A stretch of DNA of 26,672 nucleotides from Fibrobacter sp. UBA4373 (GTDB lineage Bacteria; Fibrobacterota; Fibrobacteria; Fibrobacterales; Fibrobacteraceae), in NCBI GenBank assembly GCA_002390045.1, contig DGSB01000049.1:1-26672 (forward strand). The letters run 5' to 3'. Positions 7,018 to 14,765 of this stretch are shown here, one piece after another. The notes under the pieces were generated by a model. It saw only the letters and a program-made list of their open reading frames with translations. It was not told where the DNA came from and made no database searches. Every line of letters begins with the position of its first letter. The first letter of the stretch is position 1. Both the position numbers and the translations under genes were made by a program.

Positions 7018-8301
7018 TTATGCGAGAGGTTCCGCGATCAGCGCGAACGTTTCGGCATCGCGAATTTTCACGTCCAAGGTTTGCCCGATGGGGAAGTTCC
7101 CTTGTAACGCCACGGGCCTGTAGCCGGAATCTCGGGCGATGGTCGTCCCTGCCCGCAGCCCGATCTTTTCGACTGTCACGCGTTCTTCTTTGCCGATAAA
7201 CGAACTGTTGTTTTCGAGCGCGATCTGCTGAAAAACTTGGGAGAGTTCCGCGGAGCGCGCATAGCGCTCCTCTTTCAGAACTCCGTTCTTCAAGGCGAAG
7301 GCAGGGGTGCCTTCGCGCGGAACGAACCGCGTGATGTTACAGATGGACGGTCGCGTTTCCTTCACCAGTCGAACGCTTTCTTCAAAGTCTTCACGCGTTT
7401 CGCCCGGGAATGCGACGATGATGTCTGTGCCGAGCGTCATGTCGGGGAAGCGAGTCTTAAAGGCTTCGGCGATTTGCAAATATTCCTTGTGCGTGTGGCG
7501 ACGGTTCATCGCTTTTAAAATTTTGTCGCTGCCGCTTTGTACAGGAATGTGGACAAACTTGTACAGATGCTCGTCTTCAAAGGTTTCAAGGAGCGCGTCT
7601 ATATAATGCAATACGTGACGCGGGTTCCCCATGCCCAAACGGATTTTATAATCTCCCGGAACATGGACAATGATTCGCTGTAAAAGTTCGGCCAGGTTTG
7701 TCTTGAGATCAAAACCGTAACAGCTGGTATCTTGCCCGGTCAAAAAGATTTCCTTTGCTCCGGCATCCACTTTGCGCTGGACTCGGCGTACAATCGTTTC
7801 GGGAATCGCGCTTTTCAGCACGCCTTTCACAAGCCGTGTGGAACAGTAAGAACAGGCGTCCAGACAGCCTTCTTCAATGTTTACGATGCCGATCCCTGCA
7901 TGGCTTTGAAGGTCGGGGATTTCAAAACCGCTTGATTGTTGTAAGCTTAATTTGTTTGCAAATTCTTGAAAGGCGCTTTCGTTTTTGTGGGCGTCTTTGG
8001 GACCAAAACAAAAATCCGGAAAAAGCTTTGACAGCGAGCGTTTTAAATCTTCGGTTGCACAGCCGGTGACCCAGACGGGAACATCTTTAAATTGGGAACG
8101 GATCTTTTTGGCTAGCTTTGTCGCGCTCGTAATGCCTTTGACGGTGCAGGCGTTTAACACGATCGCGTCCGGTGTTTCGGAAGGCATTTCAAATTGGACA
8201 GAAAAACCTTCGCGTGCAAAACGCTCTCCGATTTCTTCGCCGTCTCCAAAGTTTGCGGCGCAGCCTTCACTTAAAACGGCTACTTTCCGCTCGAAACGCA
8301 T
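7018..8301 (-). CDS. tRNA methylthiotransferase, MtaB/CDKAL1-like radical SAM protein
   Basis: A 427-residue member of the MiaB/RimO/MtaB family, which adds methylthio groups to tRNA adenosines near the anticodon or to ribosomal protein S12. The N-terminal cluster cysteines are Cys14 (SEGCAANFG), Cys52 (NACTVKG) and Cys81 (VTGCATED). The radical SAM CxxxCxxC is Cys146, Cys150 and Cys153 in EEGCLDACSYCSTR. A C-terminal TRAM-like segment follows. TGQDTSCYGFD, GMGNPRHVL, KFVHIPVQSGSDKIL, GTDIIVAFPGET and NITRFVPREGTPA resemble the archaeal/eukaryotic CDKAL1 clade (t6A37 methylthiolation) more than bacterial MiaB or RimO. The substrate t6A37 is inferred from that resemblance. Its ATG lies 22 bases inside the end of the upstream spoIID-like gene, so the two are probably translationally coupled. 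Confidence 0.88.
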   Translation of the reverse strand: MRFERKVAVLSEGCAANFGDGEEIGERFAREGFSVQFEMPSETPDAIVLNACTVKGITSATKLAKKIRSQFKDVPVWVTGCATEDLKRSLSKLFPDFCFGPKDAHKNESAFQEFANKLSLQQSSGFEIPDLQSHAGIGIVNIEEGCLDACSYCSTRLVKGVLKSAIPETIVRRVQRKVDAGAKEIFLTGQDTSCYGFDLKTNLAELLQRIIVHVPGDYKIRLGMGNPRHVLHYIDALLETFEDEHLYKFVHIPVQSGSDKILKAMNRRHTHKEYLQIAEAFKTRFPDMTLGTDIIVAFPGETREDFEESVRLVKETRPSICNITRFVPREGTPAFALKNGVLKEERYARSAELSQVFQQIALENNSSFIGKEERVTVEKIGLRAGTTIARDSGYRPVALQGNFPIGQTLDVKIRDAETFALIAEPLA

Positions 8302-9695
8302 TGGAGTTTTGCACCGGGGTAATAGGCTTCGAGGATTTCCTTAAAGTTCTGGCCCGCTTTGGCTCGGGCACGAGCGCCCATCTGGCACATGCCGATGCCG
8401 TGTCCGAATCCGGAACCGTCAATCACCCAGACTTTGCCGTTCTTTTCGATTGTGAACTTTGCAGAAGGAAGAATTTTGGAACCTTCTTTGAAGAGCCAAC
8501 GGATTTTATCGCCTTTGACGGTAAAGATTCCCTTGTTCGTCAAAACTTCCAGTTCATGGATGCGACCGCTGGGGAACTTGGATTTGATTTCAAATTGTTG
8601 GATGCCGCTGAAGTTCGACTTGCCTTCGGCTCGGGCTTCCTTGAAATTCTTTTGGAACATGGTAACGAGTTCTTTTTCGCTGTAAACCTTTTTCCAGGAG
8701 CTGTAAGAACTCATGTTGCACCAGGCGGAATCCGGAGATCTCATATCGCTCTGGCTTCGCAAATAGGATACCGGTGCAAGTCCCCACACTTCAACGCCTT
8801 CCGTATAGCCGCCGCAGGTGGAGTGATAATACGCTTCAATGAAATTGTTGTTGTCCGTTAAAACGACGCCCGCGGTAGAATCGATCGCTGCACTGGGGAG
8901 AGCTGCCTCTCCGGAACTTCCGTTGTAAACTTGGTCTTGTACGGTAGCGTAAACGTCAAAGCCTAAAGATGCGCGGGAATTGTAATGGTGATAGGCGTAA
9001 GTACGTGCGGCAACCGCTTGAACCTTGAGCGCTTCGAACATCGTTTCGTCGAGCTTCCCGATTTCATGCGGAACAACGCCTTTCAAATAATCTTCGACAG
9101 GGAGAACGTTGATGACGGTCAGCCTTTTTCCATTGCTCACGGCGAGAATTTTTCCACGGTATTCCTTGCCGTCTACCGAAAGGCGTTCCCCTTCTTTCGG
9201 GAATATCCACAGCGAATCGGATCTTTCGGAATTCGCAAGCACCTGAGGCCCGCTTACAGCAATCGGCAACGCTCCGGACTTAGGGACGCTGAAAGATGCG
9301 TCTTCATGCTTCGAAATGATAAAATCCTTTCCGGAAACTTCTGCTTTGGAGACATTTACCAAAATGCCTACGCGGAAATCGCGGGAAAGATTTTCGGGAA
9401 GCTGCATCACCGGCAACTGGCTTAAAATGCTTGCCGAAGACTTCGCTTGGGCTGTGGAAGAATCGGCAACAGGTGCAATCGGTGTAAAGTCACTTGTTGC
9501 CGTAGAATCAGGAAGAGAGTCCTGGGCGCTTTCCGGTGCGATAGCCACAAACGGAATAGACGAAGAACTTTCCACCGAGGAACTAGATGAAGTTTCCGCT
9601 GTCTGAACTTCTTCAGGCGGATCGGTCACGAGAGGAGGCAGGGGAGCACAGCTGACGAGACCGGCTGCGAGGAACAACAGCGGAAAACGTTTCAT
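8280..9695 (-). CDS. SpoIID/LytB-domain lipoprotein (peptidoglycan-acting)
   Basis: A predicted outer-membrane or periplasmic lipoprotein of 471 residues. The signal peptide ends in the lipobox LVSC with Cys16, and a Ser-rich linker runs to about residue 90. The SpoIID domain (about 105-465) contains VLPVEDYLKGVVPHEIG, where Glu211 matches the proposed catalytic glutamate of lytic transglycosylases of this family. It is followed by ALKVQAVAARTYAYHHY, YYHSTCGGYTEGVEVWG and the terminal GSGFGHGIGMCQMGARARAKAG. In spore formers SpoIID cleaves denuded glycan strands. In non-spore formers such proteins act in cell-wall remodelling or division, and that role is inferred here. The start overlaps the def stop by four bases (ATGA). 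Confidence 0.87.
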   Translation of the reverse strand: MKRFPLLFLAAGLVSCAPLPPLVTDPPEEVQTAETSSSSSVESSSSIPFVAIAPESAQDSLPDSTATSDFTPIAPVADSSTAQAKSSASILSQLPVMQLPENLSRDFRVGILVNVSKAEVSGKDFIISKHEDASFSVPKSGALPIAVSGPQVLANSERSDSLWIFPKEGERLSVDGKEYRGKILAVSNGKRLTVINVLPVEDYLKGVVPHEIGKLDETMFEALKVQAVAARTYAYHHYNSRASLGFDVYATVQDQVYNGSSGEAALPSAAIDSTAGVVLTDNNNFIEAYYHSTCGGYTEGVEVWGLAPVSYLRSQSDMRSPDSAWCNMSSYSSWKKVYSEKELVTMFQKNFKEARAEGKSNFSGIQQFEIKSKFPSGRIHELEVLTNKGIFTVKGDKIRWLFKEGSKILPSAKFTIEKNGKVWVIDGSGFGHGIGMCQMGARARAKAGQNFKEILEAYYPGAKLQCVSSGK

Positions 9696-10240
9696 CTTTT
9701 TTTCGCTCCAGACTTTTTCTTTTCTTTTTTGACCATGTCGCGGAGCTTGGAACGGTTCAGCTCACGATCCGCAGTTGAAATCACGTCTACGAAAAGCTTT
9801 CCGTCCAGATGGTCCGTTTCGTGCTGGAAGCAACGGCAAAGAAGACCTTCTACGTTATGCTCTTCGACCATTTCACCGTTTTCGTTCATGTATTTGATCC
9901 AGATTTTTCCTGGACGGTAGACATTGCAGAAAACGTCAGGAACCGAAAGACATCCTTCGTCATAAGGCACATCTTCCGAATCCGGTTCCGGACCCCATTC
10001 CGGGTTGAAAATGATACGCGGAGCGGGTTCTTCATTTTCGTCCGGGCGAGCTGGGTCGATGACGACCAAACGAATGTCCTTGCTGACCTGCGGGGCTGCC
10101 AGTCCAACGCCACCGGCGTCGTACATCGTGTCGAGCATGTCGTGGGCGAGAGCCACAAGTTCAGGCGTCACCTGTTCCACTTTTTTGCATTTGTTGCGGA
10201 GAACAGGATTTCCGTAAATCGTGATATCTAAAACGGCCAT
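9692..10240 (-). CDS. def: Peptide deformylase
   Basis: This metalloenzyme removes the formyl group from the initiator methionine of nascent proteins. All three family motifs are present: GVGLAAPQ (44-51), EGCLS with metal ligand Cys97, and QHETDHLDG with His140, catalytic Glu141 and His144. The 182 residues include a short acidic insert (PDENEEPAP, about 66-74) and a lysine-rich C-terminal tail. The ATG at 10240 follows the yajC stop by four bases, and the stop overlaps the start of the spoIID-like gene. Confidence 0.97.
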   Translation of the reverse strand: MAVLDITIYGNPVLRNKCKKVEQVTPELVALAHDMLDTMYDAGGVGLAAPQVSKDIRLVVIDPARPDENEEPAPRIIFNPEWGPEPDSEDVPYDEGCLSVPDVFCNVYRPGKIWIKYMNENGEMVEEHNVEGLLCRCFQHETDHLDGKLFVDVISTADRELNRSKLRDMVKKEKKKSGAKKR

Positions 10241-10244
10241 TGGA

Positions 10245-10607
10245 TTACTTCTTGTCTGCTGGCTTTTCTTCTGCGTTCAACACGCGTGCGATAGCAGCCT
10301 GTTCAAAGTCGAGGATAGTGCCGTTACCGGTCTTGACAGACACGACCGTGCCTTCGATATTGGCTACCGTACCGATGATGCCGGCTGCGGTAAGAACCTT
10401 GTCGCCCTTCTTCAAAGCCTTGCGCATGGCGTCAAGCTTTTTCATTTCCTTCTGCTTCGGCATGATGAAGAACAAGTACATCACGACGAACATGAGGATG
10501 AACGGGAGAAGACCCATGAACATGGATCCCTGTTGCTGTTCAGCCTGAGCTTCCTGGGCAAATGCGGATGCAGCAAAAACGAGAGCGAGGAGAGCGGAGT
10601 ATTTCAT
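10245..10607 (-). CDS. yajC: Preprotein translocase subunit YajC
   Basis: A small inner-membrane partner of the SecDF complex, 120 residues. The first 17 residues look like a signal peptide ending AFAQ, which is an addition to the typical YajC. A Gln-rich spacer and one membrane helix (about 30-49, MGLLPFILMFVVMYLFFIMP) follow. The cytoplasmic part has the conserved MRKALKKGDKVLTAAGIIGTVANIE and GTILDFEQAAIARVL. AAGGAA lies a few bases before the ATG. secD and secF are not next to it here; def follows instead. Confidence 0.93.
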   Translation of the reverse strand: MKYSALLALVFAASAFAQEAQAEQQQGSMFMGLLPFILMFVVMYLFFIMPKQKEMKKLDAMRKALKKGDKVLTAAGIIGTVANIEGTVVSVKTGNGTILDFEQAAIARVLNAEEKPADKK

Positions 10608-10668
10608 AATATTCCTTTGGTAAAAATGGATGCCCCCAATTTAGAAAAATCTGGAAAAGGAAAAAAGA

Positions 10669-11625
10669 TTAGGAACGATTCATCGCTTCTAGCAACTTCT
10701 TGTCGAGGAGCGGATAGACGCGGTTCAGTTCCACAAGATCCTTGACGGCTTCAAGATTTGCGTAGAATTGCTCAATATGGTCGAAATCGACCGTGTGAAA
10801 TGGGGGATTTGTATAGAGGAATCCACAGCGGACCAGATTTTCAAAAGCCCTGTGGGTGAGTTTGAGCATTGGGAATAGGCGCTTGTAAACCGTCAAAAAA
10901 TCTTTGGCCGAAACGAACATTCCGTTTTGCTTTTCGTAACCCTTTGTTTTGGCCGCCGAAACGAAGGCGGTAAGGATCGTCTGGTCGTTTGCCGAAAGCA
11001 GGGACTGGGGAAGCTTTTTCCCGGCCATGCGTGTCAAAAGGGTGCGGTAAAGAAGCGCCGGGAGATTCTTCCGGTAAAAATGAATTTGTACGTGTTCGCC
11101 CGGAAGCAATTCTGCAATGCCTAAACCACAAAGTCCGCGGAGCAGTTCAAACGTATCGTTGTAAGCAAGTCCGTTGACGATGCGCAGATCGTTGATCAGC
11201 GGTTCTAGATCGAAAGTGTCTGATTTGACGTGGCGAATGTACCTTGCGCAAAGAAAAATCAGCGAAGGCAATGCGTGAATCTTGTCGAGCTTTGCTTTGT
11301 TCTTTTCGAGTCGTTGGACTCGCTGATTCAAAAGGATTAAAAGCTCCGGGAACCAGATCGGAAGATTTTGGGCTGCGGCCTGGAAATCTTTGGGGGAGAT
11401 CTCTTCTACTTCCACGTTTTCGATGGCGCGGAGCGTGTAAGGATGGGCTTCTCCGTTCAGAAGGGAATCGATTCCGATGACGGATTTGGGCCCGACCGTT
11501 CCTTCGTTGCGGACCTTGGACCCTTCTTTCTTCTGGATCATCAGCTCGCCCTTGCGAATCATGAAGAGCTTGCCGTCTTTTTCGCCTTCCTTAAAAAGGA
11601 TGTCGCGCGCGTGAAGCTTTTTCAT
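10669..11625 (-). CDS. Cyclic nucleotide-binding-like domain protein, paralogue A
   Basis: A 318-residue protein whose first 110 residues form a CRP-type cNMP beta-roll: ILFKEGEKDGKLFMIRKGELMIQKK, then GPKSVIGIDSLLNGEAHPYTLRAIENVEVEEI. The phosphate-binding cassette is degenerate: the usual GE-x-x-L stretch and its phosphate-binding Arg are replaced by LNGEAHPYTLRA, so ligand binding is doubtful. The remaining 200 residues are mostly helical and match no DNA-binding domain I recognise; a winged-helix fold for about 140-190 is only a guess. It overlaps the preceding paralogue by four bases (ATGA), and the two share layout and length. The function is unknown. Confidence 0.75.
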   Translation of the reverse strand: MKKLHARDILFKEGEKDGKLFMIRKGELMIQKKEGSKVRNEGTVGPKSVIGIDSLLNGEAHPYTLRAIENVEVEEISPKDFQAAAQNLPIWFPELLILLNQRVQRLEKNKAKLDKIHALPSLIFLCARYIRHVKSDTFDLEPLINDLRIVNGLAYNDTFELLRGLCGLGIAELLPGEHVQIHFYRKNLPALLYRTLLTRMAGKKLPQSLLSANDQTILTAFVSAAKTKGYEKQNGMFVSAKDFLTVYKRLFPMLKLTHRAFENLVRCGFLYTNPPFHTVDFDHIEQFYANLEAVKDLVELNRVYPLLDKKLLEAMNRS

Positions 11626-12545
11626 AGAAGCCCCCGAATGTTACGTTCCCCATGAATCGCGCATAGGTAGCGGTCGAGAGATTCGGTTTCCAAAAAGAGT
11701 TTGCCCGGTTGATCCTTGACTTCGGAAAAAATACCGAGTTCGACAAAACGGATCACGATGATGATGTCCGCTTGGGGAATCGCTGCCTGAAGATATTTTA
11801 ACCATTCATCGCGCGAACGGGTAAAAAGGGAATCTTCAAGGCCTAGAAATTCGAGACAGGAACGTTCTCTCGTTGAGAGCCCGAATGCGGGATAGGTTTC
11901 CCCGTGACGCTCCGCGTTTAAGTAGTCGACAAGGATATGGAAAAGCTTGGGCTTTACCAGGTGCATTTGGGCGTTGGGCTTTCCGGCTGTATCCGGTTTT
12001 AAGGTCACAAAACGGCGACGGATAAGCTCCTTGAGCGCATTCGCCGTTTCTTCCTTTCCGGAGCGGGTCTGCCACATGTATTCCTTGATGATTTGGGCTG
12101 TGTCGAGAGGCTTGTTTTCGGCACGGAGTGCCAGAAATTTGGCGAAGCTTTCGAGCGTGCTGTGGTAAATCGGCTGAGTCACCGATTGCTTTAAGCGGTT
12201 GGATTCCTTGGAAAGGGAATTGATAGCCGCAAGCATCCATGCAGGCGTTTTCTTTAAGACTTCTTCAAGGCCCTTTTGATCGATCTGGATTAAAACCGAA
12301 TCGTGCCCTGCGCGGATATGATAAGCGAAAGGCGTTCCATCCATCACGGATGTAACGCCTACCAAAGATCCTTGCGGAATGGACTTCAGAATCTGCTTGT
12401 CATCGAAGGCTTCAAGTTCACCTTCTTCGACGTAGAACATTTTCGAAGTTTTTTCGCCTTTTTTAAAAACAAGCGAACCCGCTTGAACGGAAATTCGCTC
12501 AAACGGGAAATTTGGGTTGCTTGTTACCGGATTGCCCGAAGTCAA
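11622..12545 (-). CDS. Cyclic nucleotide-binding-like domain protein, paralogue B
   Basis: A 307-residue protein with the same plan as its downstream neighbour. A cNMP-like beta-roll (about 15-100) contains SLVFKKGEKTSKMFYVEEGELEAF and GSLVGVTSVMDGTPFAYHIRAGHDSVLIQI. The helical C-terminal part has an IIKEYMWQTRSGKEETANALKELIRRRFVTL segment (about 152-184) that could be a winged helix. The phosphate-binding Arg of the cassette is again absent (DGTPFAYHIRA). The start is uncertain. The only initiator between the rplS stop and the domain is a TTG at 12545 with a poor ribosome site (GGCGG), 18 bases after rplS. It is cotranscribed with rplS by position. No function can be named. Confidence 0.7.
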   Translation of the reverse strand: MTSGNPVTSNPNFPFERISVQAGSLVFKKGEKTSKMFYVEEGELEAFDDKQILKSIPQGSLVGVTSVMDGTPFAYHIRAGHDSVLIQIDQKGLEEVLKKTPAWMLAAINSLSKESNRLKQSVTQPIYHSTLESFAKFLALRAENKPLDTAQIIKEYMWQTRSGKEETANALKELIRRRFVTLKPDTAGKPNAQMHLVKPKLFHILVDYLNAERHGETYPAFGLSTRERSCLEFLGLEDSLFTRSRDEWLKYLQAAIPQADIIIVIRFVELGIFSEVKDQPGKLFLETESLDRYLCAIHGERNIRGLL

Positions 12546-12563
12546 CGGGAACCGCCGGTTAAA

Positions 12564-12914
12564 TTAACCTTCGCGCTTTTCGATACGAGCGGCCTTGCCC
12601 TGGAGGTTGCGCATGTAGAAGATGCGAGCCTTGCGGACCTTACCGGCACGGTTCACTTCGAAAGAAGCGATACGCGGGCTGTGGAGCGGGAAGATGCGTT
12701 CGATGGAAACGCCATCGGTGGTCTTGCGAACAGTAACAGTTGCGCCAAGGCCCGTGTTCTTCTTCTGCTGAATGACAACACCCTTGAACGGCTGGATACG
12801 TTCCTTGGTGCCTTCGAGAACCTTCACGTTCACCGTGATGGTGTCGCCAGTGCGAATTTCCGGAAGATCCGTTTTCTTGTTTTCGTTCTGAATTGCTTCG
12901 ATGTTAAGGGACAT
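12564..12914 (-). CDS. rplS: 50S ribosomal protein L19
   Basis: Bacterial L19, 116 residues, at the 30S-50S interface. PEIRTGDTITVNVKVLEGTKERIQPFKGVVIQQ and ERIFPLHSPRIASFEVNRAGKVRKARIFYMRNLQGKAARI are the canonical sequence. An AGAGGT ribosome site precedes the ATG. It is the last ribosomal gene of the rpsP-rimM-trmD-rplS operon and lies 15 bases after trmD. Confidence 0.98.
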   Translation of the reverse strand: MSLNIEAIQNENKKTDLPEIRTGDTITVNVKVLEGTKERIQPFKGVVIQQKKNTGLGATVTVRKTTDGVSIERIFPLHSPRIASFEVNRAGKVRKARIFYMRNLQGKAARIEKREG

Positions 12915-12929
12915 ATTCTGTGACCTCTG

Positions 12930-13637
12930 TTATTGTGTGCCAAATTTAGTATCTATTTGCAATTTTTCGTAGATGTCAGGGCGTCTTTCTTTAGTTCTTT
13001 TTAAAGATTCTGCCCTTCTCCACTCGGAAATTCGCTTATGATGCCCCGAAAGGAGCACCTCAGGGACGGATTTTCCTTCAAAAACCTCCGGTCTGGTATA
13101 GACGGGCCAGCCAAGAGGTCCCTGAGCAAAAGAGTCTGTTTCTCCGGATTCCTTGTGACCGAGAGCTCCCGGTAGGAGTCTGACCACTGCATCGGTCAAA
13201 AGCATGGCTGGAAGTTCTCCACCGCTCACGACAAAGTCGCCGATAGAAATTTCCATATCCACGTAATCTTCACGGATGCGTTCGTCGATGCCCTTGTAAT
13301 GGCCGCAGACAAGTACCAGATGGCTTTCTTTTGAAAGGTCCGATACGATCTTGTGGGTCAGAGGGACACCGTCTGCCGTGAGATAAATGACCTTGCCTCC
13401 GTCTTCCTTGACGTGCGTACTTTTGATGGCACGGGCCAAGGGTTCTGGTCGGAGCACCATGCCCGGTTCGCCGCCATAGGGTGAATCGTCCACCTGTCCG
13501 TAATCGTTTACCGCGAAGTCACGGAGGAAGATGGTGTTGAACGAAAAAAGCTCGTTCTTTTGGGCTCTGCCGACAATGGAATGTTCTAGCGGTGCGAACA
13601 TTTCGGGGAAGATGGTGATGCATTCGATTTTCATCAT
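12930..13637 (-). CDS. trmD: tRNA (guanine-37-N1)-methyltransferase
   Basis: TrmD methylates G37 of tRNAs reading CNN codons, preventing frameshifting. The 235 residues have the SPOUT trefoil-knot SAM site: YLTADGVPLTHK (85-96), LVCGHYKGIDERI (109-121) and SIGDFVVSGGELPAMLLTDA (131-150). DSFAQGPLGWPVYTRPEVFEG (168 onward) holds the Asp of the DSF motif that family work implicates in catalysis. DSPYGGEPGM at 51-60 is also diagnostic. The ATG overlaps the rimM stop (ATGA); a second ATG directly follows the first. Confidence 0.97.
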   Translation of the reverse strand: MMKIECITIFPEMFAPLEHSIVGRAQKNELFSFNTIFLRDFAVNDYGQVDDSPYGGEPGMVLRPEPLARAIKSTHVKEDGGKVIYLTADGVPLTHKIVSDLSKESHLVLVCGHYKGIDERIREDYVDMEISIGDFVVSGGELPAMLLTDAVVRLLPGALGHKESGETDSFAQGPLGWPVYTRPEVFEGKSVPEVLLSGHHKRISEWRRAESLKRTKERRPDIYEKLQIDTKFGTQ

Positions 13638-14173
13638 CCGACCCTCATGTCAAAAAGCTTGGCGAGAAACGCTTCCGAAATTCGGACGGTGCGCTTTTCG
13701 CTATCGATTTCACCGACACATTCCTTGATCCACGGGGCGAGGATCTCGCTTCCTTTGTATGTAAAGCGGAAAGCGTTTACACTAGGAAGCTGCTCCACCG
13801 AAAGGACGCTCCCGATAACCGATCCGGAGTCTCCGATCACGGAGAATCCTTCGAGGTCCGAGAAGTAGTATTTGCCTTCGGGTGCGGGAATCCGTTCTTC
13901 CATGGGAACGCTGATATCTGCATTCACCAAGCGCTGCACCGCTTCCGAAGAATCGAAGCCTTTGAACTTGAGAATCCAGATGTCGTTTGCAACGCGGGCG
14001 CTTTCGACTTCGAGCGGAATGTTCGTTTTGTCAACGAGCGCATAGACCGTTGTGAACTTTTTACAACGGTTCAAATCGTGCGTTTGAGGCGCACACTTGA
14101 TTTCACCCTTGAAACCGTGGGTTCTCATCAAATGGCCGACGACGACCTGATCATTTGCGTTTGCGTTTTCCAT
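13634..14173 (-). CDS. rimM: Ribosome maturation factor RimM
   Basis: RimM helps assemble the 30S head and binds S19. The 179 residues show the N-terminal RimM barrel (VVVGHLMRTHGFKGEIK near residue 10, then IWILKFKGFDSSEAVQRLVN). The PRC-barrel domain (about 105-175) has YYFSDLEGFSV, the PWIKECVGEID strand and a basic tail. It sits between rpsP and trmD as in many bacteria. A hairpin just upstream may attenuate transcription from rpsP. Confidence 0.94.
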   Translation of the reverse strand: MENANANDQVVVGHLMRTHGFKGEIKCAPQTHDLNRCKKFTTVYALVDKTNIPLEVESARVANDIWILKFKGFDSSEAVQRLVNADISVPMEERIPAPEGKYYFSDLEGFSVIGDSGSVIGSVLSVEQLPSVNAFRFTYKGSEILAPWIKECVGEIDSEKRTVRISEAFLAKLFDMRVG

Positions 14174-14184
14174 GTCTTCAAAAG

Positions 14185-14218
14185 AAAACCCCGTGCATTT
14201 TGGGCGGCACAGGGTTTT
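14185..14218 (-). terminator. Possible intra-operon attenuator hairpin between rpsP and rimM
   Basis: On the minus strand AAAACCC pairs with GGGTTTT and GTGC with GCAC, with one mismatch between the two blocks and a loop of about 10 bases. TTTTCTTTT follows. It resembles a leaky rho-independent terminator placed after rpsP, which would lower the output of the downstream genes relative to S16. No experimental support. Confidence 0.45.
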
Positions 14219-14236
14219 GCATCACTAAGCTTTGAA

Positions 14237-14650
14237 TTAAGCCTGAGCGTCTGCTGCCGGAGCTTCAGCCGGGGCTTCCTTTGCAGCCTTTTCAGCTTCG
14301 AGACGAGCCTTAGCCTTAGGACCGAGCTTTGCCTTCTTTTCCTTGGCAGCACGCGGAGTAGCGTTCTTGCCTTCGATAGAACGGCCAGCCTTGAATTCGT
14401 GGAAGAGATCCATGATGCCGACCTTCTTGAGAAGGGAAGCAACGGTGTCAGACGGCTGAGCGCCAGTCTGGAGCCACTTGAGAACCTTTTCCTGTTCGAA
14501 AGTGATCACCGGCTGCTTGTGGTTCGGATCGTAGAAACCGACCTGTTCGATGAAGCTATCGTTACGAGCCTTACGGTTGTCGATGACGACTGCACGATAG
14601 ACGGAGTTGTGACGCTTGCCAAAACGGGCGAGACGGATAACTGTAGACAT
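14237..14650 (-). CDS. rpsP: 30S ribosomal protein S16
   Basis: The first 90 residues are standard S16: STVIRLARFGKRHNSVYRAVVIDNRKARNDSFIEQVGFYDPN and VLKWLQTGAQPSDTVASLLKKVGIMD. A lysine- and alanine-rich tail of about 45 residues follows (from AKEKKAKLG to APAADAQA), making it 137 residues against about 82 in E. coli; such tails are seen in several phyla. AAGAGG lies 8 bases upstream of the ATG. It is the first gene of the rpsP-rimM-trmD-rplS operon. Confidence 0.97.
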   Translation of the reverse strand: MSTVIRLARFGKRHNSVYRAVVIDNRKARNDSFIEQVGFYDPNHKQPVITFEQEKVLKWLQTGAQPSDTVASLLKKVGIMDLFHEFKAGRSIEGKNATPRAAKEKKAKLGPKAKARLEAEKAAKEAPAEAPAADAQA

Positions 14651-14680
14651 TAAAAGTACCTCTTGTTGAGTTCGAGACCA

Positions 14681-14707
14681 AATATAGAAAGAAATCCTAA
14701 AAATCCG
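14681..14707 (-). promoter_or_regulatory. rpsP: Probable promoter of the rpsP operon
   Basis: TATATT on the minus strand (14686 to 14681) gives a start near 14674 and a 5' leader of about 24 bases carrying the AAGAGG site. The -35 is weak: the closest match is ATGACG at a 19-base spacing. The -10 box is the same as in the small RNA and tracrRNA promoters. Confidence 0.45.
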
Positions 14708-14739
14708 TCATTTAATAACAAATTAACTTAAAAAAGTTT

Positions 14740-14765
14740 AAAATTGGCGATTTTACGCGAATTTT
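14740..14765 (-). terminator. Probable terminator of the U32-family gene
   Basis: On the minus strand AAAATT-C-GCG and CGC-C-AATTTT form a stem with one internal mismatch and a TAAAAT loop, followed by AAACTTTTTT. It begins at the last base of the stop codon. The stem is A-T rich, so efficiency is uncertain. Confidence 0.45.
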
